Source: Doris montereyensis
Taxonomy: Eukaryota; Mollusca; Gastropoda; Nudibranchia; Dorididae
Length of the DNA stretch: 64,000 bases
Direction: 5' to 3'
Assembly (NCBI GenBank): GCA_037039925.1
Contig: JAXRKP010001114.1
Location: 66,001 to 130,000 of the forward strand
Positions within the stretch are counted from its first letter, which is position 1. Every line of letters starts with the position of its first letter. The notes beneath the pieces were generated by a model. That model did not search any database. It saw nothing but the letters and a program-made list of their open reading frames with translations, and was not told the DNA's origin. Below are positions 1 to 12,400 of the stretch, piece by piece. The translations under genes and the position numbers were made by a program.

Positions 1-464
1 AAAGTTTGCAAGAGTTAGTGTCCTTAACTTGGGATAATATCAATGTGTTTTTGACAAGGCCCCGTAAATTAAGGGTTAAAAAGGTTATAGGTTCTAAATG
101 ATTTTCACTATGCAATCTAGCTAATGTTCACAGCATTATTTTTAACACAAATTTCACTTTCTAGGAAATTTTTTCTCTATGGGAGAGAAAAATAAAAATC
201 AGTTATTATATTTTGAATGAAAGAAAGATGACAGGGACATCTGAAAACTTTTCCTGTGTATGAAATTGTCTTTTTGTTAAAACAGCAGAATTGCACCCTC
301 CTTCTGAGAGAAAAAATGGCTGTTTCTTTCTTTCTCCAACTATGTAGACTTTTCCCATACTCAAAGTGGAAAGTTGTTCATTTGCATTTTCAAAACAGAG
401 ATAAAGGCAGACTCAAGCAGTCAAGACAAAAAATTACAGAATTTTTTTCTTTTTCGTAACTTAC

Positions 465-2677
465 CTCAGTGTGTCCAGCAAGCACTTTACACTGGGAACA
501 GATAATTTGCAATCTGGCAAACAGGCTCACGTATACCTCGTCTCTCTTGCAGTATTCTTTAGCCATTTTCATAGCCGACTTGAGATCCGAGTCATGAGCC
601 AAAAAACACTCAGCATACCGCTGCTGACCCTCTCAGATGCTTTTTGCATAGCTTCTGCTCTGATTTTGACAACTTCAATGGCTACAGACAGAAAGAGATA
701 TGTGAATTAGTAATACTCTGCTTGATTTTACATTTTAAAAATATTATATCATGAAAAAGGTTTAAAGTAGACTAGACAATTTTACAGGCCTTTGTGTTTT
801 AAAAAGAATTTATAATGAAAAGAAAAATTTAAAACCCACCCATAATAAAAAACCAACCCAAAACTAAATCACATTGTGCACTTATTCCAGTAGAAAGTAC
901 AGGTTTCGAAAGGTTTTTTTTCAAACACAAAGATTTTTTATTTTATAATAATATTTATAAATTAATAATTATAAGCTTTCATTCCATTGCAGATTTTGTA
1001 AGCATCTTCCTTTCTCCAAAATTCAGTCTAGTTTGGTAAATAATAAAAAGCAATAAAATTGAAACTTTGAAACAGATTTTCAATGTGAGTGTATGCTGTC
1101 TAGAAAGTGTGTGAGAAATGATGCGAAATTGGAGGTAAATATGTGGAAAAATGACGTTTCCAGTATCTTCACATTTAATAATTTTTTTCGTTGTTAATAG
1201 AGTAAAGGCATGAGCAGAAATTGCTTAAATACTATTACGCACCATCAGGAAATGACAGCACTCCAGAGAAGACCAAAGCTGCAAATTCACCAACACTGAA
1301 ACCAGCAGTGGCAACACAGTTTTCAATCGCCTTGGGGGAAAGAAAGGCAAAATTTTAGGAGACAACACCCATTATATATTATATTTCTATCAATTATCAA
1401 TGTTACAACAGGATTGTTCTGAGAATAAGGAGGTGAAACTTCATAATACATAACGTCGGTTTCATGCCCAAATTTGTTTGTGCAAAATTTCAATTTTTTT
1501 AATATTTCATAAATTAGAGAACTATTGACCAACGTCCACAAAAAAAATTAGGCTTGAGAAAAAATTAAAAAATTGTTAAATATCATCAAAAACCAAATGC
1601 GCTAGATCTAAGTATGACAGGACTACTGCTTCACGCTGCAGAAATCTGGATTCGCTCCTCTCTTTGGACCATAAAGGAACTGTATATTTTTTACTGTCCC
1701 TTAGATGTGCCCGACTACAGAAACTCATTTCCATTCCTTATAATATGATCTGTTTGATCTCTACATATATTCAGATTTAATGACAATTTAACGCCGCCAC
1801 CTTCTGGATGTTCTTCTCGCAATTTTTCAAGAGCAGCAATTGATGTAATCATGACAGCAGGCTGGCAGTGAACCGCCTTGTCAAGTTCCAACCTTGAACC
1901 ATTCAAGCAAAGGTTGAGCAGATCATATCCCAAAATACTGCTTGCTTCTTCATACAATTCATTGACCCCTGGAAAATGTAACAGTTTCTTGCCCATACCA
2001 ACAAATTGACTTCCTGCCCTGGGAACAACAAAATCGATGTGGATGATGGTTCTACGACTAATTTGGAATCTGTGGTCTTTGATCTTGCCCTCTTTCTCTC
2101 TATTTCTTTATACTTTGTCATATCCGAGGAAATGATTCCAATTCTGATACATACTTCGGCCCAACAGACATATCTCTGATCAATGTTTCCAGTTCTCCTT
2201 GAGACCCTGTGAATTTTACAGGCGGTCCTTGTTCCAAACCGTCATAAACAACATGCTCGGCTGGTTTTGTTTCCGTAGCATTTAATTTAGCTAAAAACTG
2301 GGACTCTGATATTCCCTGTCTTTTTAATCTTTTGATCAATCGACGTGGGAGTTTCGTATCTTGCCATCCACTGACAGACTCACCAGCACCAACTGTGTCA
2401 GTTGGAGTCCCAGTCCCACCTCCATTGGTACAAAACATTCTCACTCTGTGGTCATTGCGGCGAATCCGAGGGCGCATGTCATGTTCATGCTGATGAACAG
2501 ACAAAAACTAGAGCTACATGTTGACCTTCTACTACACAGCACAGCTCCAGCTGCACATTCGTTAGCGTTGATTAAGTAACTATATCTGGAATTAAATCTG
2601 CACAATGTAACTACTCGACAAGAAACAAGCGACCGCATGGCAAACTGAATGTTGGGTGTACGGCAACAACTCAACAC
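465..2677 (-). CDS. MCAT: Mitochondrial malonyl-CoA:ACP transacylase, 5' half (gene continues past the left edge)
   Basis: MCAT moves malonyl groups from CoA to mitochondrial acyl carrier protein, the entry step of mitochondrial type II fatty-acid synthesis. Three exons are visible. Exon 1 (about 2677/2638 to 1801) has an Arg/Ser-rich leader like a mitochondrial presequence (MRSLVSCRVV, ATG at 2638), then FPGQ-GSQFVGMG and VHCQPA. Exon 2 (1330-1243) carries the nucleophile elbow AGFSVGEFAAL. Exon 3 (681-465) has KIRAEAMQKASE and ends LAGHTE at donor GTAAGT. The exon 2-3 junction keeps phase; the exon 1-2 junction is one base out. The reading frame is interrupted by one-base shifts near 2505, 2122, 2017, 603, 529 and 497, and each side still matches the family. 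The C-terminal half (the GAFHTRLM region in vertebrates) lies outside. Identity is confident. Whether the shifts are real or assembly errors is not known. Confidence 0.9.
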
Positions 2678-3085
2678 AAAACAACACTGTCCTCCAGGAC
2701 GGTCATGACGAAGTCGAAAGCGAAAGTTCGATTCGAAACTGTGCGTAGCTTTATTTTTATTCCGGTACGTATTCGTAATATTTATCTTCGTATTTTGTTG
2801 CCGCGGTGCGACTGTGAAGCGTTAATCTCTCACCTGCGTCTCCGTGGCTAGGTCTTGTTGGAGACATCAATTAAAAATTACTTTGGAGAAGATGGTGTTC
2901 ATGAAATCACAAAGCTTTTAATTTATTTGAACTTGAAATAAAAGACTTTTGGCTTGGTAATTCGTCAAAATTTATGTTGAAACCGAGGACTACGATATTA
3001 TTAACGAAGTCCTCGGTTGAAACATTTTGACAAACATAGTCCGTACTAATTGACAGTAAGGAGAAGTGGATGGTTATCCTTGTTT
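2678..3085. other. Upstream region of MCAT
   Basis: No coding signal is seen. This is the presumed promoter side of the minus-strand MCAT gene. It contains an inverted-repeat-like pair built on GAGGACT/AGTCCTC near 2985-3015. No TATA box or other element can be called with confidence. Confidence 0.3.
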
Positions 3086-3101
3086 CTCAGCCAGCCTCTC
3101 T

Positions 3102-3106
3102 CTGCC

Positions 3107-3179
<73 letters not shown>

Positions 3180-3198
3180 CCTTTCCTTTCTCTCTCTG

Positions 3199-3273
<75 letters not shown>
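3102..3273. repeat. (TCTG)n/(TC)n compound microsatellite
   Basis: A TCTG tract runs directly into TC dinucleotides with a short interruption (CCTCCCTTTCCTTTC) near 3175-3190. All Ser/Leu-rich open frames here are artefacts of the repeat. Confidence 0.97.
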
Positions 3274-3276
<3 letters not shown>

Positions 3277-3289
3277 ACCGTGAAATAAA

Positions 3290-4300
3290 CCATCGGCCAG
3301 TTAAGGGTTTTGAACCAGTTCCATCCCGACTACAAAATCACAGCACTGTGATTTCGCCACATCTCTTCCTTGCATGTCTTGTGTGTGTGCTTTATTCATT
3401 GTTTTGTTTTCTTATCACTCACCTTGTTGTTCTTCATCTTGATGGCAGCTTACTCGTCGCCATCCACTTATAAATATTATTCCCTTTCATTTTCATAGCT
3501 AAGTACACAATGTTGAAGAAATTTGAAGAAGTATTGCTTTCTGAATGTGGAACTTTATTAAAACATCAAAATACAGTAACAACAAATTAAGTTTCTTTGA
3601 CTGCTCAGTCCTGTCTACTTCAAAGCTAGCTCTAGCTCATCCACTCTCTTTTTCACCACACACTTACTTTTGTCATGTGAAAACTACAAATTGAGGCCCA
3701 CCCAGGGAAAATAGAATTCCACAACACACAATATAGGCCAACACGTATCTTAAGTTTTAACTCGAAGTAGTTAGCAGAGTTGTCGAGAGATGTGCTAGAC
3801 ATGCAGGAAAAGTTTAGCCACCGCCCCCCCCCACCCGCAACCTTTACATATTGATAGCTGGCGTGTCCCAATTTTCCAGCTTACTCTCCCCCCCCAAGAC
3901 AGAAGAAGGCCCCATGGGCAATACACAGGTGAACAGCCCCCCCCCCTCGATGGGCCTAATTGTGATACCCAGTTGCAAACCTTTTAGGCCTACTGAATGT
4001 GAATTTGCTAGCATATGTAGATAGATTAATTAATTGACAGCAAGCCATGAAGAGTTGATAAATAAATACTTTACTGAATGTGAATTTGCTAGAGATAGGT
4101 TAAATAATTGACAGCAAGCCATCAAGTTTATATAGACTTTTATGCAAAATGAGACAAGCGCCAATTTTATGAATTAGATGTAGGTAAATCAAATCTAAAT
4201 CATGTTGACCTGACAAAGCTAATATTATCTTTCAGATACTTGACAGCTTTAAGTCCGACTTTATAGATAACTATGAGCCATTTGTAATTTAAATTTTTGA
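3290..4300. other. Non-coding, AT-rich spacer
   Basis: No gene is recognised. Two short poly-C runs occur (about 3823-3832 and 3941-3950). A short direct repeat occurs near 3994-4050 and 4075-4130 (TACTGAATGTGAATTTGCTAG and the ATTGACAGCAAGCCAT segment, each present twice). Confidence 0.4.
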
Positions 4301-4532
4301 TTTGATTTAATTTATCCACAGCTAAGGTGATCTCAGGGTTTTTGGCAGGATTTCAAATTTTGTACACATGATCTCCTTTTATTATCATCTGTCTCCAATG
4401 GGACTAGGCATCAATCCGTCTACCTGGTAGAGTTAACTCGAAAAATCGAGAACACTTTTCAGCCGTTGGCGAGGCTCAAACCCTCGACCTTCGGTTGAGA
4501 TGCTGAGACCTGTCTCTGTACTACCGAGTCCC
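4300..4532 (-). mobile_element. SINE family B, copy 1
   Basis: The plus strand reads the SINE backwards. A body with TATCCACAGCTAAGGTGATCTC comes first, and the tRNA-like head ends at ACCGAGTCCC. On the minus strand the head begins GGGACTCGGTAGTACAGAG (A-box-like) followed by a GGTTTGAGCC B-box-like sequence. It shares long blocks with 38020-38322 and 58638-58900 (TCCGTCTCCAATGGG, GGTGTCGATCC variants). tRNA-derived origin is inferred from the box motifs. Confidence 0.7.
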
Positions 4533-4539
4533 TTATAAT

Positions 4540-5840
4540 TTTCAATGAAAAATATCTCATAATAAGGTTGAAGCTTTCACGCCTGACTTTGCAGATAACC
4601 TGTCCGTGTCCAGAAAGGTAAAAAATATTCTAAGAAGGATTGAAAAAAACAAGTTTCAATATTGCTATTAATAGTACATTTATGGCAGTAACATGGTAAA
4701 AGATAATTAAAATAATCACACAAACGCTCAAGAGAGAAAAATTCAATCCAATGAGATAAAAATGTTTCCATTTTCCATTTATTTGTCCTTCACCCCACAG
4801 CAGCGTCACCACATCAGAATTTGAATTTTGTTTAAAGTTAACAATATTTACCTATAATAGGAGTAGTTCTGATAAAATTGGAAAATCAGATATATATTTT
4901 TAGACGCCGCTTGTGAGGGATACATTGAAATATTGCGTAGCAACAGTGACGGTCCACATTACTCGATTAAACTAAAATAATTTTGTCATCAAAATTTCTT
5001 GGCCTAATAGTCATTAAAGAAATGGATATCACATCTTGAGTATAGATTATAGACTAGATTTACATTTCGATATCTATCTATCGGTCTAAATAGATTCAGA
5101 TCGATCCAAACCAGAGATCTAGATCTAACAACATCAGATCTAGATATAGAGATGTATCTAGCTGTCTAACTGGAATTTCATGTATATTTTAGATTTAGAT
5201 CTATTTAGACCAATAGAAAGGTATCGAGGTGTAAGTCCACAGTCATTATAATCAAGATGTAATGTAATATTCCTTTTTAAAAAAATAATTATTATGCCAA
5301 GAAAGTTTGATGACATTGACAAAATAAATATTCCTGGTTTCATCAAGAAAAGTAGTTAGTCACCGTTGCTATGCAATGTACTTCCCACAAAGGCTTCTAC
5401 AAATAAATACATGCGTTTATCTTTATTTATCTAACTACTCATGTAGTTACCAAGAGATCATGTTTGATTATTTTATATTATATATATGTATCCTCAACAT
5501 ATATCACTATCTTTATGTACCAGTACCATACAATAGACCATCCACGTGTTCATATATTATTAATATTATATATGAATCGTAAATGATAAATCATAATAAT
5601 AATATACATATATCATATAATATATCATCCATTTTTATCCTACAAAACACCATACAGATATATACCATACTAACAATATACAATATTATTATCAGACATT
5701 GTCAAGTATTTGATAGAATACATTCAAATACAGGCCCATCAATTAAGGCAAAGTATGAATCGTCTATGAAGCGTGAAACAAGAAATCAAATTACTCAACA
5801 TTACCATGACCGACAGATACACAAAGGATATTCATTGATT
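4540..5840. other. Non-coding, AT-rich spacer with AGATCT-rich patch
   Basis: No gene is recognised. A patch at about 5060-5200 is full of overlapping AGATCT/TAGATCTA palindromes, like those at 16830-16960 and 46550-46570. From 5455 to 5660 the sequence is ATAT-rich. Confidence 0.35.
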
Positions 5841-5844
5841 CATT

Positions 5845-5985
5845 AAAATTTATAGCGTCCACCAAATGTGGTGATCTCTCAGGGTGAATTAAAAGGAAAC
5901 AGCAAGATAAAAGATATTTGAAAGAGTGAAAGGAAGGAAGCAGGACCCACCAGTAGCCCTTACCATCCACACGCATACAAATAAA
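5845..5985. repeat. Dispersed repeat C, copy 1
   Basis: Shares CACCAAATGTGGTGATCT, CAGGGTGAATT and AGAGTGAAAG blocks with 7368-7490, and a shorter part with 6515-6580. These look like the body of a short interspersed element. No tRNA head was found. Confidence 0.55.
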
Positions 5986-6329
5986 ATGACATAGTTTCTA
6001 CTCAGTGATATCATACCTCTTAAACATAACATATAGAAATGATAACTGAAAACAAAAATGAAAAGGAGAAACAAAGAGGCTTGCAACTCACCTACAGACA
6101 CAATTATATGCAGAACAAGCATGTTACTATTCGATGGTGAAAATCACAAACCATGTAAGTGTAAGTCTAAAATTAATAACACCTTTTCCCTAATTTTTTA
6201 ACAATAGGAAGCTCCTATGCCTCATCTAGTTAGGATTTCGTGACACAAGAACCAATAGAAATTTGCATAATAACCATATGAGCAATCCGTGTATCCCTAG
6301 TTTTTGACACCTGCAAAAGTAATGAAATA

Positions 6330-6505
6330 GATTAAAAGGCGTAAGTATCAATTTCTTTGATTTTCTCAAAACATCCAAAATTGGACTTGCATGGTTTGCG
6401 ACTTTCATCGTCGATATGCATTTAGAATCTACATGCAAAATATGATTACTCTTAGTGGCCTGGCAACAAAGAACCATCAACTCAGAATTACTATATGTTT
6501 GATTG
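6330..6505 (+). repeat. Dispersed repeat D, distant copy
   Basis: The block ACATGCAAAATATGATTACTCTTAGTGGCCT followed by CAACTCAGAATTA is nearly identical to the tandem pair at 51680-52345, in the same orientation and 45 kb away. There is no coding potential. It is an unclassified repeat family. Confidence 0.6.
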
Positions 6506-6514
6506 TTTGATTGC

Positions 6515-6580
6515 AATTTACCCCGTCCACCATATCTCAGGGTGAATCAAGAGGACACAGCAACAAGATGCTAGCACAAT
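6515..6580. repeat. Dispersed repeat C, short copy
   Basis: CCGTCCACCATATCTCAGGGTGAATCAAGAGGACACAGCAACAAGAT matches the core of the copy at 5845-5985 with small gaps. Confidence 0.45.
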
Positions 6581-6589
6581 GTGTGCACA

Positions 6590-7365
6590 ATAGCACAACC
6601 AATCATTAATATTGAAAGACTTAATTCAGATTTATTTACATTACAGCTTGTTTGTAGATAATATAAAGATGAGAGGAAGACAAATGATAAAAGCTACATT
6701 GATTGTCAGTTCATCTTATTCATATAGTAGATTTGAGTGCGACTCTTGAAAAGAATCAATGAGAGAATATATCGTCGATGAAACTGTCTAAACGCAGTCC
6801 ACGATATATGGAATATATTTGTCTTTAAAATGATTAAAAGCATGCTTCTTTTCCATCTTTATAAATATTGGAGGCCTTGAACTTAAAGAAAAGCTCATTT
6901 TACACATATAATCTAAACAAAGATTTCTGTTTTTCTTCCAAAAAGCATATAGTGTCTGCAGCACTATTCAATGATTTAAATATGTTTTTGCTTCTCCTGA
7001 AAAATCACGTCACACAGATTTACATGTTACAACAGTTAGATCACGACGATATATATATATATATCTTTGTTCTCTTGATATATAAGCGAAAAGATAATAC
7101 AATCAATTTCTAATTCACAGCTTTGTTTTGAGGTTTAGAGAGAGGGAGAATATCCATCGGGTTTCATTTTCCAGGGAGCTTCACAGATATAGCAATTCAG
7201 AATGTCCTTTTATAATACAGGCAGGTAAAAAAGCCACATGTATATATATATACGGTACACAAAGAATTATTATCTTCCATGATTTAAAATAAAAATACAT
7301 GTACATAAAAGAACCTACATCATCCTACCCATACATTCGTTTGTTTGTTATATTCAATGAAATTC
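6590..7365. other. Non-coding, AT-rich spacer
   Basis: No gene or recognised repeat is seen apart from short (TA)n tracts near 7050 and 7243. The open frames are short and compositionally biased. Confidence 0.4.
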
Positions 7366-7367
7366 AT

Positions 7368-7490
7368 TCACTCCGATCCATCAAATGCGGTGATCTCAGG
7401 ATGAATTCAGAGGAAAAGGCAAGATGATAGACGAACAAAGAGTGAAAGACAAGAAGTAGAACTTACCAGCAGCAACCGCCAACCAACATA
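7368..7490. repeat. Dispersed repeat C, copy 3
   Basis: Matches 5845-5985 over CATCAAATGCGGTGATCTCAGGATGAATT, AGAGTGAAAG and the AACTTACCAGCAGC end. It lies immediately upstream of the 54-bp tandem repeat. Confidence 0.55.
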
Positions 7491-7529
7491 AAGAGTAAGA
7501 GTCTCTTACTAAGACTCACTGAGGTGGAA

Positions 7530-7752
7530 TTGTACCGAAGGGAGGAATTAAGCCCTCAGATTGGCACACACTCAAACTGGCTCTCATTGTACCGAAGGGG
7601 AGGAATTAAGCCCTCAGATTGGCACACTCAAACTGGCTCTCATTGTACCGAAGGGAGGAATTAAGCCCTCAGATTGGCACACTCAAACTGGCTCTCATTG
7701 TACCAAAGGGAGGAATTAAGCCCTCAGATTGGCACACTCAAACTGGCTCTGG
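7530..7752. repeat. Tandem repeat, ~54 bp x 4
   Basis: Four near-identical copies of a unit that starts TGTACCGAAGGGAGGAATTA, continues AAGCCCTCAGATTGGCACA and ends CTCAAACTGGCTCTCAT. Small indels (one extra G, one extra ACA) distinguish the copies, so the array is young. Confidence 0.93.
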
Positions 7753-8094
7753 ACCACACAGAACATTGACAACTTTGGAAAGGGTGGAAAATGACATTCT
7801 GACTGAATTGGGTCAAAAAGATTGAGAACTCAGTAAGGCATGGCTCTCAGTTTACATACAGATGTTACTGTATCTGTTGTTATGCTTTATGCTTTGTTTG
7901 TTTTGTTTCATTGCAATTTACCCTGTCTACAGAGTTGCCTACCCCAAATTTAGGATTTCAGCAACAAAATTACAGGAACAGAACCTGATTTTCAGGAACA
8001 ATGGTAAATTTGAGTAATTAAAAAAAAAAGAAAAAAGTTAACACCTAGAAAGAGAGATAGAAAAAATGAATCAGAGAATGAAAAAATGAAATAC

Positions 8095-8345
8095 AATATA
8101 ACTTATCTCTTAAACTGCTCTTTCCACATCATGTGGCATCTTTCTCATTCTTCCCATCCACACTAAAGAGACATAATAAATAATACATCCCGTCTGTCAT
8201 GTCACGATGGTGACTTTTTGTCTTCAATGGTGGCTTTGTCCGGGCTGACGTCCGTGATTTTCTCCACCGAGGCCAACACTTGGGGAGCTTGAATGGTCCA
8301 CACCCCATCAGATTGGCAGAGACAAGCAAAAGTTTACCTCAACTA
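8095..8345. repeat. Segmental duplication around the last ENTR1-like exon, copy 1
   Basis: Shares with 9205-9735 the blocks TCTTTTCCACATCATGTGGC (approximate), CCCATCCACA-TAAAGAGACAT, TCTGTCATGTCACGATGGTGAC, GAGGCCAACACT and CAGAGACAAGCAAAAGTTTAC. This copy holds the better-preserved coding frame and stop. Confidence 0.75.
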
Positions 8346-9325
8346 TTAGGAATTTAGGACCACAAAGACAGCCTCAACACAACACAGTGCTGACAGTCAC
8401 AAAATTTTCTTGATTTTTTTGGAGAAAATATACCCCCCCCCCCCCGTGCCAGGCAGATGGATCGACACCGAGTCCCATTGGAGACAGACGATAAAAGGAG
8501 GTCTTGCGTGCAGGTCACAATGCACGTTAAAAATTCTGACTGAATTGGCAAAACAAAAATCCTAACAAAAAAGAGATTACCTTAGCTGTGGATGTGGGTT
8601 TATCAAATCCTCAGTAGTAAGGCATCCGATACTACTTCTACTGACCGGTACACGATTTGACGCTTACCCCATTCCCAAATGGTCCAGCATTATAAACAGA
8701 TGACCTTTTTAGCCAACTTCAAGTAGGGTATCTCCACCATTGTTATGAGTTTGTCATTGTTTTGAAGATTTCATTGCAATTTGCAGCACATTTCCTTTTC
8801 CTATTTAACGGGTTCGTTATTTACAAAACTTGAAGAGGAAGATAAGGGTGGACATGAGCCTCAAAGGAATTACATCAATGACCAAAGTTTGGAAGGTGTT
8901 TCTTTTCCACCTTAAAAAAACATTTAAAAATCTCATTTTCAATACAGTAGTCACTGGATAATTATACCTGATTTACCTGCAAACTTTGCACAAGTGCACT
9001 GAACAATGAACTTAATTTTTAAATATTGTAGCATAATTAAAAAACAAAAAATTTGTCCTCTACTCATTGAAACAACAATAACTAGAAAGAAAGACTGAAA
9101 ATCAACGGTCTAAAAATAGATGAATTCAAAAATGCTCACAACTATACTTACCCACTAAAAAGAAAAGAAAATTGTACAAAAATACAAAATTATAACTTAT
9201 CTATCTTAAATGTCACGCTCTTTTCCACATCATGTGGCTTTTCTCCCCTGCATTCTCCCATCCACATAAAGAGACATCAATAAATAATATATTCGTCTGT
9301 CATGTCACGATGGTGACAGAAAGTT

Positions 9326-9419
<94 letters not shown>

Positions 9420-9420
9420 T

Positions 9421-9474
<54 letters not shown>

Positions 9475-12400
9475 GAGTTTGCAGCTTTCAGGGGGATGGT
9501 GGCAGGTTCTAACATTTTACAGTGAGCTCACACCGGGCTGATTGTGTTTGCATTGTCTCATGTGTATGGCAAATTTTTAAAGTCCTAACAAAAGGCTGAG
9601 GCCAACACTCCAGGGACAGACAGCACTTGGCAAGAGCTGGTCCACTGGAACCAACGATCTCAAATTTATCGTGAGTTCCTGGAACACGATTTAACAGAGA
9701 CAAGCAAAAGTTTACGAGATCTCAACTATTACAGGTTGTTCCACGTAAGTTGATGTTAATATAAGCAGCAATTCTGCATTTTTCAGGGTGCCCGATCGCA
9801 AAAATCATGAAAGTAAACAAAGATTCAAAGGTATCCGGTGAGGTGTCTTTGTTTTGCTCTTCCTTTTTGTTTTGGGTCTCTATTTTTTATTTCTTTTTTT
9901 GCTTTCAAATTCAAGAAATCTAATGGGCATGGACTGACATATATATATATAAGATCAAAGTCAAGGCCAAATACAGGGATAAAACAAAAAACCAAACAAA
10001 ACCAAACAAAACCCACTTCACTTACAGTCAGGGTGTGGTCAAAACCTAACTCGGGCAATAGAACATGCAGGATTTGGACACAAAGAATAATGAGCTGTCT
10101 GTAAATACATGTACAACCATTTTAAAGCAATGTTAATTATTGTAATTGTATTGTAATGTCAATGAATTACTTGTAGTGACTTGACTTCTTGCTTCAACTT
10201 GGAAACTGTTGTTTCAGCCAGAACAGCTTTTTCTGGTTTGAAAAAGAAAAAGAAAGAAATTATTAACAAGCAATAAGCATTAAAAAAATCATCAAATACA
10301 AAGTCAACTCAATCTGAACATAATATGAATTCATCAATTCTTTTCAGAAAAACATGTTCAACTAACACTGTTTCATTCAAACCCAATATTTTAACCCTCT
10401 GAGCTCTGTGTCCACCAGTAAACCAGTGGCAAGTAATATAGACGTAGCCCCTCACCACTGGTACTCCGGTGACCAAGACCGCATCACACTATGAGAAATT
10501 TGAGCCGCAGATTTATAAACCAATCAAAACTGTTGTACTACATTAACTCAGATTCTATTGTAAAGATCTAGATCAACCTAACAGAGCTGCCATGTTGAAA
10601 AGCAAGAGAAGAGGGACGGACATGGAAAAATGAAGGATAAATGAGGAAATGGAGAGATTTATTTTTCTGACCCAGTCACTTCATCAACACTTGAATTTTT
10701 AATTTATTTTAAAATTGAAATCGCAGAGACTTCTTTGACCAGGCCTATGAAGAATTTTTTGTTGTTGCGCTGTTAACACAGAATTAGAACAAATAAAAGT
10801 ATTACAAATTCCATATTTATATTCGATTATTTGCTATTCGAAGAATGAAGAGTAAATGCTTCAGGAGAATATCATCTGACTCAGAACGGAAAGAATTACA
10901 CAATATAATATTGATAACAGCCACTCCAAATACTGGAGCACATAAATAAGTGAAGACTTTCTTGACAAAAAAAAAAAGGAAAGAAAGTCAGGACAGGCTA
11001 CCGAAGAGCGCGAGGGAGGGACAAATGACGATTAGGAGGGACTGTCCCTCCCAAAGATGGATACTTGGCAGCTCTGACCTAGTGTACACAAACGGATCTA
11101 GATTAACCCATTCAGATTTAACCCTGCCGAAAACGGCCCCCGCTATACAGCCACATGTGTTTAGGCCGGCCTGCAGCACCCCCACTAACTGCTTGCCATT
11201 GCTCAAGCAGGCCCAAGCGGCCATGGGTAACACCTTTTCTTTCAAGGATTAGATTGGCTTGTCAAACATATTTTTGTTACTTATTTTAAGTGCTATTATT
11301 TCTAGAAAGCTGATTGGTCTGATGCTTATGGTCATGATCCTAGTGTATTGCGACACTTTCCGCAAAGCCCGTTATTGATGGCATTTTAGCTGCCCATTGC
11401 CTTTGTTTAAACAAACACATTTCATTCTTTTGCTTCAATTGTCTACGTTTTTTATGTGTTTTTTTTTTTATGTTTTTTATCTTCAATTTTGTCATTATGG
11501 ACTGCTACAATGGTGACACGGAGAGAGAATAATCCTTTTCCTAACGCCACCCATCAGAAGCACACGAGAAGCTTAGAAAATGTAAACACACCACGGCGAT
11601 CTGGTTGCGGGGGAAATGGAATCTAGGCCGACGTCTCGGTCGGGGAATCTACACACTAATGAGTTAAAACAGAGGAATAGCCCACAGCGTCCTTTCTACT
11701 TCATAGAATATTACCCTGCAAAAACTGAGAAAGAGAGTAAATATCTCACTGTGGTAGTGACTAAGTTCTCCTCCACTTGTTGTACAGCTTTCTCCATGAC
11801 TGCTGTCTCTTCTGCCTCTTTCTTTTTCAATCGGCTCCATATCATTCTTCAACTGATTTAATCTGGAGAAAAAATTACATATATGGCTTATTGAATTGAA
11901 GATTGATGAAAGTCAGAAAGAAGTGTAACAGATGGATGCATAGACCTTAAGATAGACAGATGTAAAGCAATATAGAAAATTAGATAGGTTGATAGAAGGT
12001 ATTGTTCAGATAAATAGGCACATATGTAATGAGATGGAGAGATGTATAGACAAACAGAATGTATAATCCTCTAATATAAACATTTTCTGACAGTTTAACT
12101 TGAAAATATGCTTTACAGCTCAGCAGGATGAATACTTTTATAAGCATCAAAATAGATTTTATTGGTATACATCTTATATTATATACATTTATTACATTTT
12201 CAAACAAACATTTCTCAACACTAAAGAAGCCTGTTTTTTCATCACCTAAACTATTCTAAATTAGAAATACTTTGAGGGAATTCAATTAGATGTCAAATGC
12301 AAAGAGAAAAACAAAAGAAACATGGTTTAAACAATTCAAAGACATTGATCATGCATTTAGCGAGACTCATTCGGAGAAGAGAGTTTGTTTAATCCCTACA

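Noticed and set aside
10950..11252. GC-richer open frames on both strands near 11 kb
   Set aside because: No domain and no conserved splice context. They fall in an intron of the ENTR1-like gene and were left as unclassified sequence.
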